64,000 nt of DNA from CAVXFL01 sp963761015 (GTDB taxonomy: Bacteria > Pseudomonadota > Alphaproteobacteria > Acetobacterales > Acetobacteraceae). Numbering within the stretch: position 1 is the first letter of the stretch; every line of letters begins with the position of its first letter. The stretch spans positions 1 through 64,000 of the forward strand of contig CAVXFL010000016.1 in the NCBI GenBank assembly GCA_963761015.1. The letters are read 5' to 3'. Below the pieces are notes generated by a model that saw only the letters and a list, made by a program, of their open reading frames with translations, had not been told where the DNA came from and searched no databases. Shown here one piece after another: positions 33,644-42,014 of the stretch. The translations under genes and the position numbers were made by a program.

Positions 33644-35595
33644 CCATGCCGGACCATGTCATACAGCCGGACGGCGTGATCGGCCGCGACCTGCCGCGCA
33701 TCGACGGGCGCGCGAAGGTTACCGGTGCGGCGCGCTATCCCTCGGACGAGCCTGTGGCCAACCCGGCCTGGGCATTTCTGGTCACCAGCACCATCGCGCG
33801 CGGGCGCATCACCGGCTTCCGGCTGGCGGAAGCTCGCGCCGTCCCGGGCGTGCTCGACATTCTCACGTACCAGAACGTGGGCAACGAGGCGAAGCCGCTG
33901 CCGCCGACCAAGGCCGGCGGGCATTCCACGACCACCATGCAGTCCGACCGCGTCTGACATCAAGGCCAGATCATCGCCGTGGTGCTGGCCGAGAGCTTCG
34001 AGGCGGCGCGCGAGTCCGCGTACCAACGTGCATGTCGACTACGCCGAGGAATTGCCGGCCGCGACATTTCACAGCCGCGGTGTGCAGGCGCGGGCGGTGG
34101 CGGATGTCAGCGCGGAGCACCACGACCACCGCCGTTGGCGATGCGGGCCGTGCCTTGGCCGAGGCGGATGTGACGATCGAGGCGCGCTACGGCACGCCGA
34201 CCCAGCACCACAATCCGATGGAGCTGTTCACCACCACCTGCGCGTGGTCCGGCGGCAAGCTGACGATCTACAAGGAGTCGAGCCAGTTCGTGGACCGGCC
34301 TGGCCGCGACGGTGGCGCGCCAACTTGGCATCGACCCCGGCGATGGTGCGGGTGATCTCGCGCTTCATCGGCGGTGCGTTCGGCTCGCGCGGCGGGGCGA
34401 CGGCGCGCACGGCCTGGATCGCGGTGGCGGCACGGCGGCTCGGCCGGCCGGTGAAGCTCGTCGCCACCCGCGATCAGGGCTTCACCATCGCCACCTACCG
34501 CGCCGAGACCTGGCAACTGGTCAAGCTCGGCGCGTCGCGCGACGGCACGCTGCGGGTGCTGGTGCACGAAGGCTGGGAGGTGACGTCGCGGCCGACCGAT
34601 TACACGGTCGGCGGCACCGAGAACGACGGCGCGCATCTACGCCTGCCCGAATATCCGCGACGCGCGTGACCGTGGTGCACGTTGATCGCAACACGCCCGG
34701 CTTCATGCGCGCCCCGCCGGAAACGCCCTACGCCTTTGCGCTGGAAAGCGCGATGGACGAACTGGCGAGGCGCTCGGTATGGACCCGATCGAGTTGCGCC
34801 GGCGCAACGACACCGACCGCGAGCCGATCAAGGGGCTGCCGTACACCAGCCGCACGCTGGTCCGCTGCCTGGACGAAGGCGCGCAGGCATTCGGCTGGTC
34901 GCGCCGTGATCGCGCCCGGCGAGCAGGCTGTCATTGGCGGTCACGGCCGCGCGCGCCAGCCGATCGCGGATCTGCTCGCAGGCGTACTCCGAGCGCTGGA
35001 TGGCGCGGCGGTGCCGCTGCCGCAAGCCATCGCGCGGCTCGGCCCGGGGCCCGTCGAGGTCTACGCCGAGAACAACCCGTACGGCGCGCCGCCCGACGGC
35101 GTGCGGAAGGTGCAGCACGGCCAGCCGGTGGTGATCGGCGGGTCGCAGTATCCGGACCGCATCGAATACAGCTTCGGCGCGCAATTCGCGGAGGTGCGCG
35201 TGCACGCGCACACGCGCGAAATCCGTGTCCCGCGCCTGCTCGGCATTTTCGCGGTCGGGTGCATCATCAATCCGCGCACCACGCGCAGTCAGCTCATGGG
35301 TGGAATGATCTGGGAACTCGGTGCAGCACTATTGGAGCAAACCAAAATCGACCCGCGCAGTGCGCGCTACGTCAACGCCAATATCGCCGAATACCTGATC
35401 GCGGTGAACGCCGACGCGCCGGCGGTCGAGGTGATCATCGTGCCCGAGCAAGACCGCGACGCGAATCAGCTCGGCATGAAGGGCGTGGGTGAACTCGGCA
35501 TCGTCGGCGTCAACGCCGCGATCACCAACGCCGTCTTTCACGCGACCGGACGGCGCGTGCGCGAGCTGCCGATCCGCACGGAGGATTTGCTGTAG
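33640..35595 (+). pseudogene. paoC: paoC remnant (molybdenum subunit), multiple frameshifts and deletion
   Basis: It begins MTMPDHVIQPDGVIGRDLP, its ATG overlapping the paoB end. An in-frame TGA occurs at 33955-33957, after MQSDRV. The coding trace then changes frame at least five times (HVDYAEELPAATFHS, DVTIEARYGTPTQHHNPMEL, VRVISRFIGGAFGSRGGATA, NTPGFMRAPPETPYAFALES, MDPIELRRRNDTD). Near 34917 about 80-100 codons around the cofactor-binding centre are missing, before VIAPGEQAVIGGHGRARQ. The C-terminus to IRTEDLL is well preserved. The gene cannot yield an active enzyme. Confidence 0.88.
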
Positions 35596-35980
35596 ACGCG
35601 AAGCGGATTGCAATTTGGTAATCCAACAAGCTGATGGGAACGGCGACGGCGAGCGGATCATCGGGTTCGGCCCGTCGCCCGCCCCCACCTCGCCGATCGC
35701 CGCACCGCTTTTTACCGGATGATGACACGGTATGTTGATGGAGCGGTCGCGCGAATCAGGCATTCGTTACATTCACAAGCGTACCGCCTGCTACTACGTC
35801 GGTTCCGCTTTCCGGAGTTTTCCATCCGCGGCATACGAGGTACGCGATCCGTGACAATGCCGGTCTCCCCGGAATCGTACCGCTGCGGTGTGACGTTAGC
35901 ACTGCGGGTGCGGCGCAGCGGCGCAACAGCTTTGCTTCCGGAAACCCGAAGTCTTTCCATGCACGTCGGGGCCAAAAACC
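35596..35980. other. Non-coding gap between paoC and ISL3
   Basis: No gene supported. The last 8 bases before 35981 (CAAAAACC) do not match the 8-base duplication of the ISL3 element, evidence that this border is rearranged. Confidence 0.5.
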
Positions 35981-37480
35981 GGTCCCTCGCTGTTTCGAAT
36001 GGGTAGAAACGGCTTTCAGGCTGGCGGTCTGAGGTCGAGTTTGCCGGCGAGCAGATAAACCATGGCCTTGAGATTACGGGTTGATCTGTAGCCTCGCGCC
36101 TTGGCCTTGGCGGCTTGTACGAGGCTGTTGATACCCTCGATCAGGCCGTTGGCAATCTTGCTGGCGAACCAGCGCAGGATGCCATCCCAATGGCGTTTGA
36201 CGGTGCGTGCCGCCTCAATCATAGGCTCAAGCCGGCTGTGGGTGGCCCAGAAGTACCATTGCTTCAGGTAATTTGCCGCGGCCGCCGGCGGCTGGTCGTA
36301 GAGTTCCTGGAACGCCAACCGGATCCGGTAAGCGCGGGCCGTCTTAAGGTGACGCGTGGGGAGGCTGTCGAGCATTGCACGCTGCCGCTCCGACAGGCTA
36401 GCCGGGTTGCGCAGCCAGATGTAACGGGTGCCGCGCAACAGGCTTTCGCGCTTCTGCTCACCACGTCGCACCTGATCGACCGCATCGTTGACAATCCTCA
36501 CCGCGTGGAACTTGTCGAAGGTGACGGCTGCGTTGGGCAGGTTAGCGGCAATGCCCTTGATGAAGGCCGGGCTCATGTCGATGCAGACCTCGCTGACCGC
36601 TTCGGGATCACCGCCATGCGCGGCAAGATCATCGGCGAACGCGGTGATGGTCTCGGCGTCTCTGCCCTCGGTGGCGAATAGCAGCCGGGCACGATCGATA
36701 TCGACAAACAGCGTGATATAGTCGTGGCCGCGCCGGGCCGCAGTCTCGTCGATAGCGACTCGCGTAACGGTCGCGGCGCTGCTCTGCGCTCGCGCCTGCT
36801 CGACGTAGTGGTGAACGACCCGCCACAGCTTGGTGTCGTGCTCGCCTACCGTTCGGGCCACCACCTTGACCGGCATGGCCGAGACCATGGTCATGAGCAG
36901 CGCCTCGAACAGCAGGGTGAAGCCGCTGTCGGGCCTGGCCCAGGGAACATTGGCCTTGCGGATGCCGCATCGATCGCAGCGGACACGCGGCACCCGAGCG
37001 TTCAGATACGCCGGATGCTGGAAGAAATTGAGGTGACGCCAGGTCATTCGCTCGGTGTCGTAGGCTGGGCAGTCGGTGGCGCCGCAGCTCGGGCAAGAGA
37101 AGCGGCTGCCCGGGACGAAATCGATCTCGATGTCGAGCCGCTGCGCCGCGGCATCGAAGTCGCTGCGGGTTACCGTCCAGGGCGGGGTCAGCCCCAGCGC
37201 CAGTTGCAGCAAAGTTGTGTCGCGCATAGTTGTCCCCGCAAGCGGCCCAACCTGATCGAGCCTGGCGCCGTGCTCGCGGCGGTCAAGGACGCTGCGCGCC
37301 GCACAAGCGCGCGGTGGCCTGCGGCCATCCCTGACCGCCGCTGCGCGCGACGCCTTGCGATCCTCAGGCCGGGACGAAGAAACGGCCCCTGTCAGCCGAA
37401 CAAAGAAACATCAGTAGGTGGTCGGTGCACCTGAGCCAAGCAATGGGGTCGTGACTACCCACCCCAAACAGCGAGGAGGC
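35981..37480 (-). mobile_element. ISL3-family insertion sequence
   Basis: 1500 bp. The left end reads GGTCCCTCGCTGTTTCGAAT and continues to 36012. The right end, read inward on the minus strand from 37480, is GCCTCCTCGCTGTTTGGGGT, an imperfect inverted match. Just outside the right end lies AGAAATAG (37481-37488), the complement of CTATTTCT at 39080-39087 beside a second copy of the left end. These two 8-base blocks are the original target duplication within coxA, now separated by an inversion. Confidence 0.85.
36016..37227 (-). CDS. ISL3-family transposase
   Basis: 403 residues, intact. An N-terminal zinc-finger pair FSCPSCGATDCPAYD and VRCDRCGIRKANVPW precedes a helix-turn-helix and the DDE domain. 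Acidic residues are in VAIDETAARRGHDYI and EVCIDMSPAFIKG, with the third near GLIEGINSLVQAAKAKARGY. It should act on the ends at 35981 and 37480. The stop codon lies 35 bases inside the left end. Confidence 0.93.
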   Translation of the reverse strand: MRDTTLLQLALGLTPPWTVTRSDFDAAAQRLDIEIDFVPGSRFSCPSCGATDCPAYDTERMTWRHLNFFQHPAYLNARVPRVRCDRCGIRKANVPWARPDSGFTLLFEALLMTMVSAMPVKVVARTVGEHDTKLWRVVHHYVEQARAQSSAATVTRVAIDETAARRGHDYITLFVDIDRARLLFATEGRDAETITAFADDLAAHGGDPEAVSEVCIDMSPAFIKGIAANLPNAAVTFDKFHAVRIVNDAVDQVRRGEQKRESLLRGTRYIWLRNPASLSERQRAMLDSLPTRHLKTARAYRIRLAFQELYDQPPAAAANYLKQWYFWATHSRLEPMIEAARTVKRHWDGILRWFASKIANGLIEGINSLVQAAKAKARGYRSTRNLKAMVYLLAGKLDLRPPA

Positions 37481-37840
37481 AGAAATAGAGTGCCGCGGTG
37501 AACACCGGCCGGCCGGTCCAGATCGTCGCCAGCCAGGAGAACACCTGCACCGCGCTCGGCAGCGAGATGATGATCGAAGACGCGCTGAAGAAGGCGAGGC
37601 CGAGCACCGGCAGGCCGGTGGCGAACATGTGGTGCACCCACACGCCGAAGCCGAGCATCATCGTGGCCACCGTCGAGAGCGCGACCGCGGTATAGCCGAC
37701 CAGCGGGCGGCGGCAGAACGTGGGCAAGCCCTCCGAGACGATGCCCTGGCCGACAAAACGATCGTGTAGACCCAGGGATGGCCGAACATCCAGAACATGT
37801 GCTGCCAGAGCAGCGTCTGGCCCTGGTCGTGCGCAGTCCT
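37481..37840 (-). pseudogene. coxA: coxA middle fragment, inverted, frameshifted
   Basis: On the minus strand, from about 37840 toward 37481, cytochrome oxidase subunit I sequence is readable: QTLLWQHMFWMFGHPWVYTI, then after a small frame change GIVSEGLPTFCRRPLVGYTA, MMLGFGVWVHHMFATGLPVL, FFSASSIIISLPSAVQVFSW and TGRPVFTAALYF. It stops exactly at the ISL3 border inside CTATTTCT. The continuation FFAGFIVLFVIGGLSGFMTG is on the plus strand from 39080. The N-terminal portion of coxA is absent from the window. Confidence 0.85.
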
Positions 37841-37879
37841 CCGCTGCACAGTTGATTGTCCTCCGCTGCGCAGTTGATT
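37836..37879. repeat. 22-bp tandem repeat at the left edge of the IS3 element
   Basis: Two copies of GTCCTCCGCTG(CA/CG)CAGTTGATT, 37836-37857 and 37858-37879, at the border between the coxA fragment and the IS3-type genes. Probably the terminal region of that element. Confidence 0.6.
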
Positions 37880-37922
37880 GAGACATCCCGCAAGCGGACG
37901 GTGTCCGCGGGAGGGATGAGCG

Positions 37923-38306
37923 ATGGGGGAGCGTAAAGCGGAGCGGGCGGGGGCCGTGGAGCGACCGCGAAGGGGAGAGTCTGGCGCAGCGGCGCCCGCC
38001 CGCGGTGGGCGGATGTCACGCCAGCGCAAAACCGCCGCGGTGCTGCGGCTGTTGCGCGGCGAGGACCTGGAAGCCGTGTCGCGCTCGCTCGGCGTCACCG
38101 CCGCGACGCTGAGCAACTGGCGTGACGCCTTTCTCGCTGCCGGCGAGGCCGCCCTGGCGACCCGGCCCGGCGACGGCGCGACGCTCGAGAGCGAGCGGCT
38201 GAAGGCACGGCTCGGTGCGATGCTGCTCGAACACGAACTGCTCGAGCAGAAGATCGCCACGCTGGAGGCCGGCCGCCCTTTGGCCCGCCGGAGGTGGAGA
38301 CGATGA
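37923..38306 (+). CDS. IS3-family transposase OrfA
   Basis: 127 codons; the natural start is probably the Met at about 38013 (MSRQRKTAAVLRLLRGEDLE). A helix-turn-helix (GEDLEAVSRSLGVTAATLSN, then WRDAFLAAGEAAL) is followed by a leucine-rich coiled coil (LGAMLLEHELLEQKIATLEA), as in IS3 OrfA proteins. Its stop overlaps the start of orfB as ATGA at 38303-38306. Confidence 0.85.
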   Translation: MGERKAERAGAVERPRRGESGAAAPARGGRMSRQRKTAAVLRLLRGEDLEAVSRSLGVTAATLSNWRDAFLAAGEAALATRPGDGATLESERLKARLGAMLLEHELLEQKIATLEAGRPLARRRWRR

Positions 38307-39047
38307 GCCGCGCGCTCTGCCCCTCCAGCGGCAAACCATACGGCCTGGCGATGGTTTGCCGCGTCTGGCGCGCGGCGCAGGCCAGCGTCTATCGCCGTCG
38401 CCTGCCGCCCCGCGCCGAACCGCCGCGGCGCCCGGGTCCGCTCGGGCCGATGTCCGATCGCGAATTGCTGGAAGCGATCCGCGGCATTCTTCTCGCCAGC
38501 CCGTTTCACGGCGAAGGCCACCGCAAGATCTGGGCGAAGTTGCGCATCGCCGGCGTGCGCACCTCGAAGCGTCGGGTGCTGCGGCTCATGCGCGAGCACG
38601 ATTTGCTTGCGCCCGGCCGGGTCGGATCGCCGCGCGGCCCGCGCAGCCACGACGGCACCATCATTCCCGAAACCGTCGATGCGATGTGGGGCACCGATCT
38701 GACGACGACCATGACCGGCGAGGGCCAGGCGGCGGTGTTCATCGCGGTCGATCATTGCTCCGCCGAATGCGTCGGCATCCATGCCGCGGCGCGGGCCACC
38801 CGCTTCGAGGCGCTCGAACCAATCCGGCAGGGGGTGCGCCAGTGCTTCGGGCGGTTCGCGGCTGGTGCGGCTCGTGGCCTGGCGCTGCGGCATGATCACG
38901 GATCGCAATACATGTCCGACGCATTTCAGAACGAACTCACCTTCCTCGGCATCGAAAGCTCGCCCGCGTTCGTGCGCGCGCCAGAAGGCAACGGCTGCGC
39001 CGAGCGCTTCATCCGGACGCTGAAGGAAAACCTCCTGTGGGTGCGGC
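38303..39047 (+). pseudogene. IS3-family transposase OrfB, C-terminus truncated
   Basis: Begins MSRALCPSSGKPYG at 38303. A HTH_21-type region is followed by the integrase core: DAMWGTDLTTTMTGEGQAAV (first Asp), LRHDHGSQYMSDAFQNEL (second Asp) and EGNGCAERFIRTLKENLLW (Glu). All three catalytic residues are present. The usual last 50-60 residues are replaced by ISL3 end sequence (from PVST on), so the protein is truncated and presumably inactive. Confidence 0.85.
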
Positions 39048-39079
39048 CCGTTTCTACCCATTCGAAACAGCGAGGGACC
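39048..39079. repeat. Solo 32-bp ISL3 end, inverted copy of 35981-36012
   Basis: The sequence from CCGTTTCTACCCATTCGAAA through GAGGGACC is the exact reverse complement of the left ISL3 end at 35981-36012. It separates the truncated orfB from the coxA C-terminal fragment and is followed by CTATTTCT, the original target duplication. Confidence 0.9.
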
Positions 39080-39758
39080 CTATTTCTTCGCCGGGTTCAT
39101 CGTGCTGTTCGTGATCGGCGGCCTGTCCGGATTCATGACCGGCGCGGTCGCGGCGGACTGGCAGCTGACCGACACCTACTGGGTGGTCGCGCATATCCAT
39201 TATGTGCTGATCGGCATCAACGTGTTTCCGGTATTCGGCGGGATCTACATGTGGTTCCCGAAAGTGACCGGGCGGATGCTGAACGAACGGCTCGGCAAAT
39301 GGAACTTCTGGGTGATGTTCGCCGGCTTCAACCTGGCCTTCTTCCCGATGCACGTCACCGGCCTGCTCGGTATGCCGCGGCGCGTCTACACCTATCTGCC
39401 GTCCTTCGGCGTGCACTGGCTCAATCTGATTTCCACCATCGGCGCGTTCGTGTTCGCGATCGGCGTCCTGCTGCTGCTCATCAACGTCGTCATCAGCCGC
39501 AGGCGGGGCGCCTTGGCCGGCCCGAACCCCTGGGATTCCTACTCGCTCGAGTGGTCGACCGCCTCGCCGCCGCCGCCCTATAACTTCGCGGTCATCCCGT
39601 CGGTCGCGAGCCGCCATCCGCTGTGGGAGGACCGGCTCAAGGAAGGCGCGGGCACCTCCCTCGTCGACCGTTCGCCGTGCTGTTCTTCTTCGTCACGGCC
39701 ACCGACACGATCAGCCTCGCCATGGTGCCGATATGCACGCGGTAAGCGCCGGGCCTAG
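39080..39758 (+). pseudogene. coxA: coxA C-terminal fragment
   Basis: Reads YFFAGFIVLFVIGGLSGFMT, DTYWVVAHIHYVLIGINVFP, GGIYMWFPKVTGRMLNERLG, FWVMFAGFNLAFFPMHVTGL and HWLNLISTIGAFVFAIGVLL. The heme and copper histidines of this part (VVAHIHYV) are present. After LWEDRLKEGAGTS the sequence leaves the family. A second frame then gives FAVLFFFVTATDTISLAMVP up to a TAA at 39743-39745, apparently the end of a different small membrane gene fused by deletion. Other cox subunits are missing. Confidence 0.85.
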
Positions 39759-40137
39759 GGCGCGCCGGAGTACGGCGCTGCCGATCGCGATCCTGCTGCC
39801 GCTGCTGCTTCTCGCTGGCTGCAACCACAGCAATCCGCAGGCGATTGCCGCCGCGATCGGCTCGCCGCACCGCGGCGCCAAGTTGATCCGGCACTACGGT
39901 TGCGGGGCCTGCCACGACATTCCGGGAATTGCTCAGGCGGAAGGGGTGGTGGGGCCGCCGCTCGGGATGATCGGGCGGCGCATCTACATCGCGGGACTGC
40001 TGCGCAACACGCCCGACAACATGGTCCGCTGGCTTCGCGAGCCCCAGGCGGTCGTCCCGGGCAATGCGATGCCGGACATGGCGCTGAACGAGCACCAAGC
40101 CAAGGACGTCGCCGCCTACCTGTACACGCTGCGCTGA
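39733..40137 (+). CDS. Cytochrome c lipoprotein, oxidase-cluster type
   Basis: 134 residues. The signal peptide with lipobox (LPIAILLPLLLLAGC) is followed by one class I cytochrome domain, with heme motif CGACH (KLIRHYGCGACHDIPGI) and axial methionine probably in GNAMPDMALNEHQAKDVAAY. It sits directly after the coxA remnant, its ATG within the last codons of the preceding fragment, as small c-type cytochromes commonly do at the end of cox operons. It may now lack its oxidase partner. Confidence 0.88.
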   Translation: MHAVSAGPRARRSTALPIAILLPLLLLAGCNHSNPQAIAAAIGSPHRGAKLIRHYGCGACHDIPGIAQAEGVVGPPLGMIGRRIYIAGLLRNTPDNMVRWLREPQAVVPGNAMPDMALNEHQAKDVAAYLYTLR

Positions 40138-40328
40138 CCATGCCGCATACCGTTGCGGCTACCGCCCGCGGCCATCTCGCCACGGTTCCGCAAATTTCAT
40201 CCGAGACCGGGCCGTTTCGGCGACAGAAGGCAGTCGCGGGGCGCTCACGATAAGGATCGGTTAAAAACTTCGCGCGCACAATTCCCGCCGGGATCGCCGA
40301 CGAGAAACCGTTTGAGGTGCGCAAGAGC

Positions 40329-41063
40329 ATGACGAAAACCGCGCGTGTGGCGATATTGTGCGCGTTGGCGGCGCTCGGTGGCTGCACCGAGCCCGCCGTT
40401 GCCCTGAAACCGCTCGCGGTGCAGGAGAGCGCCGTTACGGTGCGAGACTGGAGCCGGGTTGCGCTGGCGATCGCCGATCGGATGAGCATGACCGGGCTGC
40501 TGGCGCCGCCCATTGTCGCCGGCGGCCGCCCGATCCCGGTTTCGCGTCCGTATGGGCCGTACTACGTTCAGGTGCTCGCGCCCGGCTCCACCTTCCTCAA
40601 GGAAGTGGCGGATGCGCTGCGCGGGGCGATCCTTCGCCGGGGCGGTTCGGTGGCGACTACCCCCGAGGGCGCGACGGTCGTCAACCTGGACGACGATGTC
40701 GTGCGCTGGGGTTCGATGCCGGTCCCGCCCAACGGCCTGTTCACGTTGCTGGGCGCGGCTGGGGGCGTCGCGGCGCTGGCCGGCAGCGGTGGCCATCTGA
40801 CGCCGCTCGCCGGAGCGGGCGTGGGTCTCGGCAGCGGCATCGCGCTCGATACGGTCCTGGCGCTGGCGCCGAAGACTCGCGCCGAGGTGGTCTGGAAGGC
40901 GACCATTCAGTCGCGGAGGCGGCTGCTGATGGAGATGCGGCGCCCGATGTACATCTCGGCGCACGACGTTCCGCTTTACCTGAGCGAACTCCATCTCGCC
41001 GCGACGTCCAGCCCGGGTCGTCGGTTGTTCCTGCGTGCCCGGCGGATGCGCATCGATCCATGA
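40329..41063 (+). CDS. Lipoprotein of unknown function
   Basis: 244 residues from ATG 40329 (MTKTARVAILCALAALGGC), an in-frame GTG at 40317 being the alternative. The lipobox is ALGGC. The mature protein has a soluble domain, a glycine-rich hydrophobic segment (FTLLGAAGGVAALAGSGGHL, LAGAGVGLGSGIALDTVLAL) and a basic C-terminus (RRLFLRARRMRIDP). No family recognised. It is followed after 56 bases by another lipoprotein gene with a FlgO-like domain; the two may act together at the outer membrane. Confidence 0.65.
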   Translation: MTKTARVAILCALAALGGCTEPAVALKPLAVQESAVTVRDWSRVALAIADRMSMTGLLAPPIVAGGRPIPVSRPYGPYYVQVLAPGSTFLKEVADALRGAILRRGGSVATTPEGATVVNLDDDVVRWGSMPVPPNGLFTLLGAAGGVAALAGSGGHLTPLAGAGVGLGSGIALDTVLALAPKTRAEVVWKATIQSRRRLLMEMRRPMYISAHDVPLYLSELHLAATSSPGRRLFLRARRMRIDP

Positions 41064-41119
41064 TGATGATCATGTCAGGCCGGAGACGACAAGCGATCTC
41101 AGTTCGGGAACTCGGAATC

Positions 41120-41683
41120 ATGCGCATCCATCTCGTGTTCGCCGCCGTCCTGCTGCTCGGCGTGGCTGGCTGCGACGCCGATCTGTCCTCCGGTGGCCCC
41201 GCCTACAGCTCGGTGACGGTCGGCTCGCGCCCCGAGGTCGCGGCGGGACCGGGGCACGTGGTCTACGTCGCGGTCGATCGGATGCTGGCGGAGGCGCCCG
41301 AGGTCGCACCGGGGTTGCCGCTCGTGGTGACCTCGCTGACCGACACGCAGCATCTCGACCGGAGTTCGCGTTTTGGCAATCTGGTCGCGGAGTTGGTGCG
41401 CAGCCGCCTGGTGCAGCACGGCTTGTCCGTCGCCGAGCCGAGGCTGCGCTCGCAACTGCTGCTGCGGCGGCACAACGGCGAGATGATGCTCTCGCGCCAT
41501 CGGCGTTCCCTGGTGCGGGCGCCCTACGTGGCGGGAATCGTTACCGGCACCTACGCTGTGGGCGCTCGGTGGATTCACGCCAGCCTGCGGCTGATTTCGC
41601 CCGACAACGCCCGCATCGTGTCCGCCGTGGACTTCGCGGTGCCGCGATACCCCGACGCCGAGGCGCTGTTGTCGGCGCGTTGA
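41120..41683 (+). CDS. FlgO-like lipoprotein
   Basis: 187 residues from ATG 41120 (MRIHLVFAAVLLLGVAGC, lipobox VAGC). The domain from about residue 70, TSLTDTQHLDRSSRFGNLVA, ELVRSRLVQHGLSVAEPRLR and LLRRHNGEMMLSRHRR, matches the FlgO domain found in outer-membrane proteins of flagellar and other systems. The final part (GARWIHASLRLISPDNARIV) is also typical. No flagellar genes are in the window, so a general envelope role is likely. Confidence 0.75.
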   Translation: MRIHLVFAAVLLLGVAGCDADLSSGGPAYSSVTVGSRPEVAAGPGHVVYVAVDRMLAEAPEVAPGLPLVVTSLTDTQHLDRSSRFGNLVAELVRSRLVQHGLSVAEPRLRSQLLLRRHNGEMMLSRHRRSLVRAPYVAGIVTGTYAVGARWIHASLRLISPDNARIVSAVDFAVPRYPDAEALLSAR

Positions 41684-42014
41684 GCGCTGCCGGCCCCGAT
41701 CGGCTGCGCCCACGAGCGCCTGGGTCCGGGTCCGCGTTGTCCCGGGCCTCTCGCGGCGGCTGCGACGAGAGGCGCAATTTCGCCTGGGTTCCTCGCATTT
41801 GGCTGGTTTGAACCTGACCGGCGACAGCCGGTATCCACGGTCCCAGGGCACGGTTCGGGCTTTTTACCCGAGCGTGCCGCATCCCGCCGGGTCCCGGCGT
41901 TCGCCGGGAAAGACCAACAGTCGTGCTCGGCGCAAGCGTAGTTGCCCCGCCATCTCGTCCAGGGTTGACCATCGCGCGTGCTGACCACGATATGCTCGCC
42001 GGAGATACGAGCAT
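41684..42014. other. Intergenic region with palindromic repeat
   Basis: No gene. Contains TCCCGGCG-TT-CGCCGGGA (41892-41909) and a neighbouring CCGGTATCCACGGTCCCAGG block resembling dispersed extragenic repeats in alphaproteobacteria. Confidence 0.5.

Larger units (their letters stand above)
37841..39047 (+). mobile_element. IS3-family element, 3' end lost
   Basis: Contains orfA and orfB in the usual overlapping arrangement. The right part is cut off exactly at base 39047, where a 32-base ISL3 end begins. The left border is near the 22-bp repeats. Confidence 0.75.

Noticed and set aside
35712..36006. Small frames on both strands between paoC and ISL3
   Set aside because: They run into the ISL3 end and show no recognisable domain; the region is a rearranged border.
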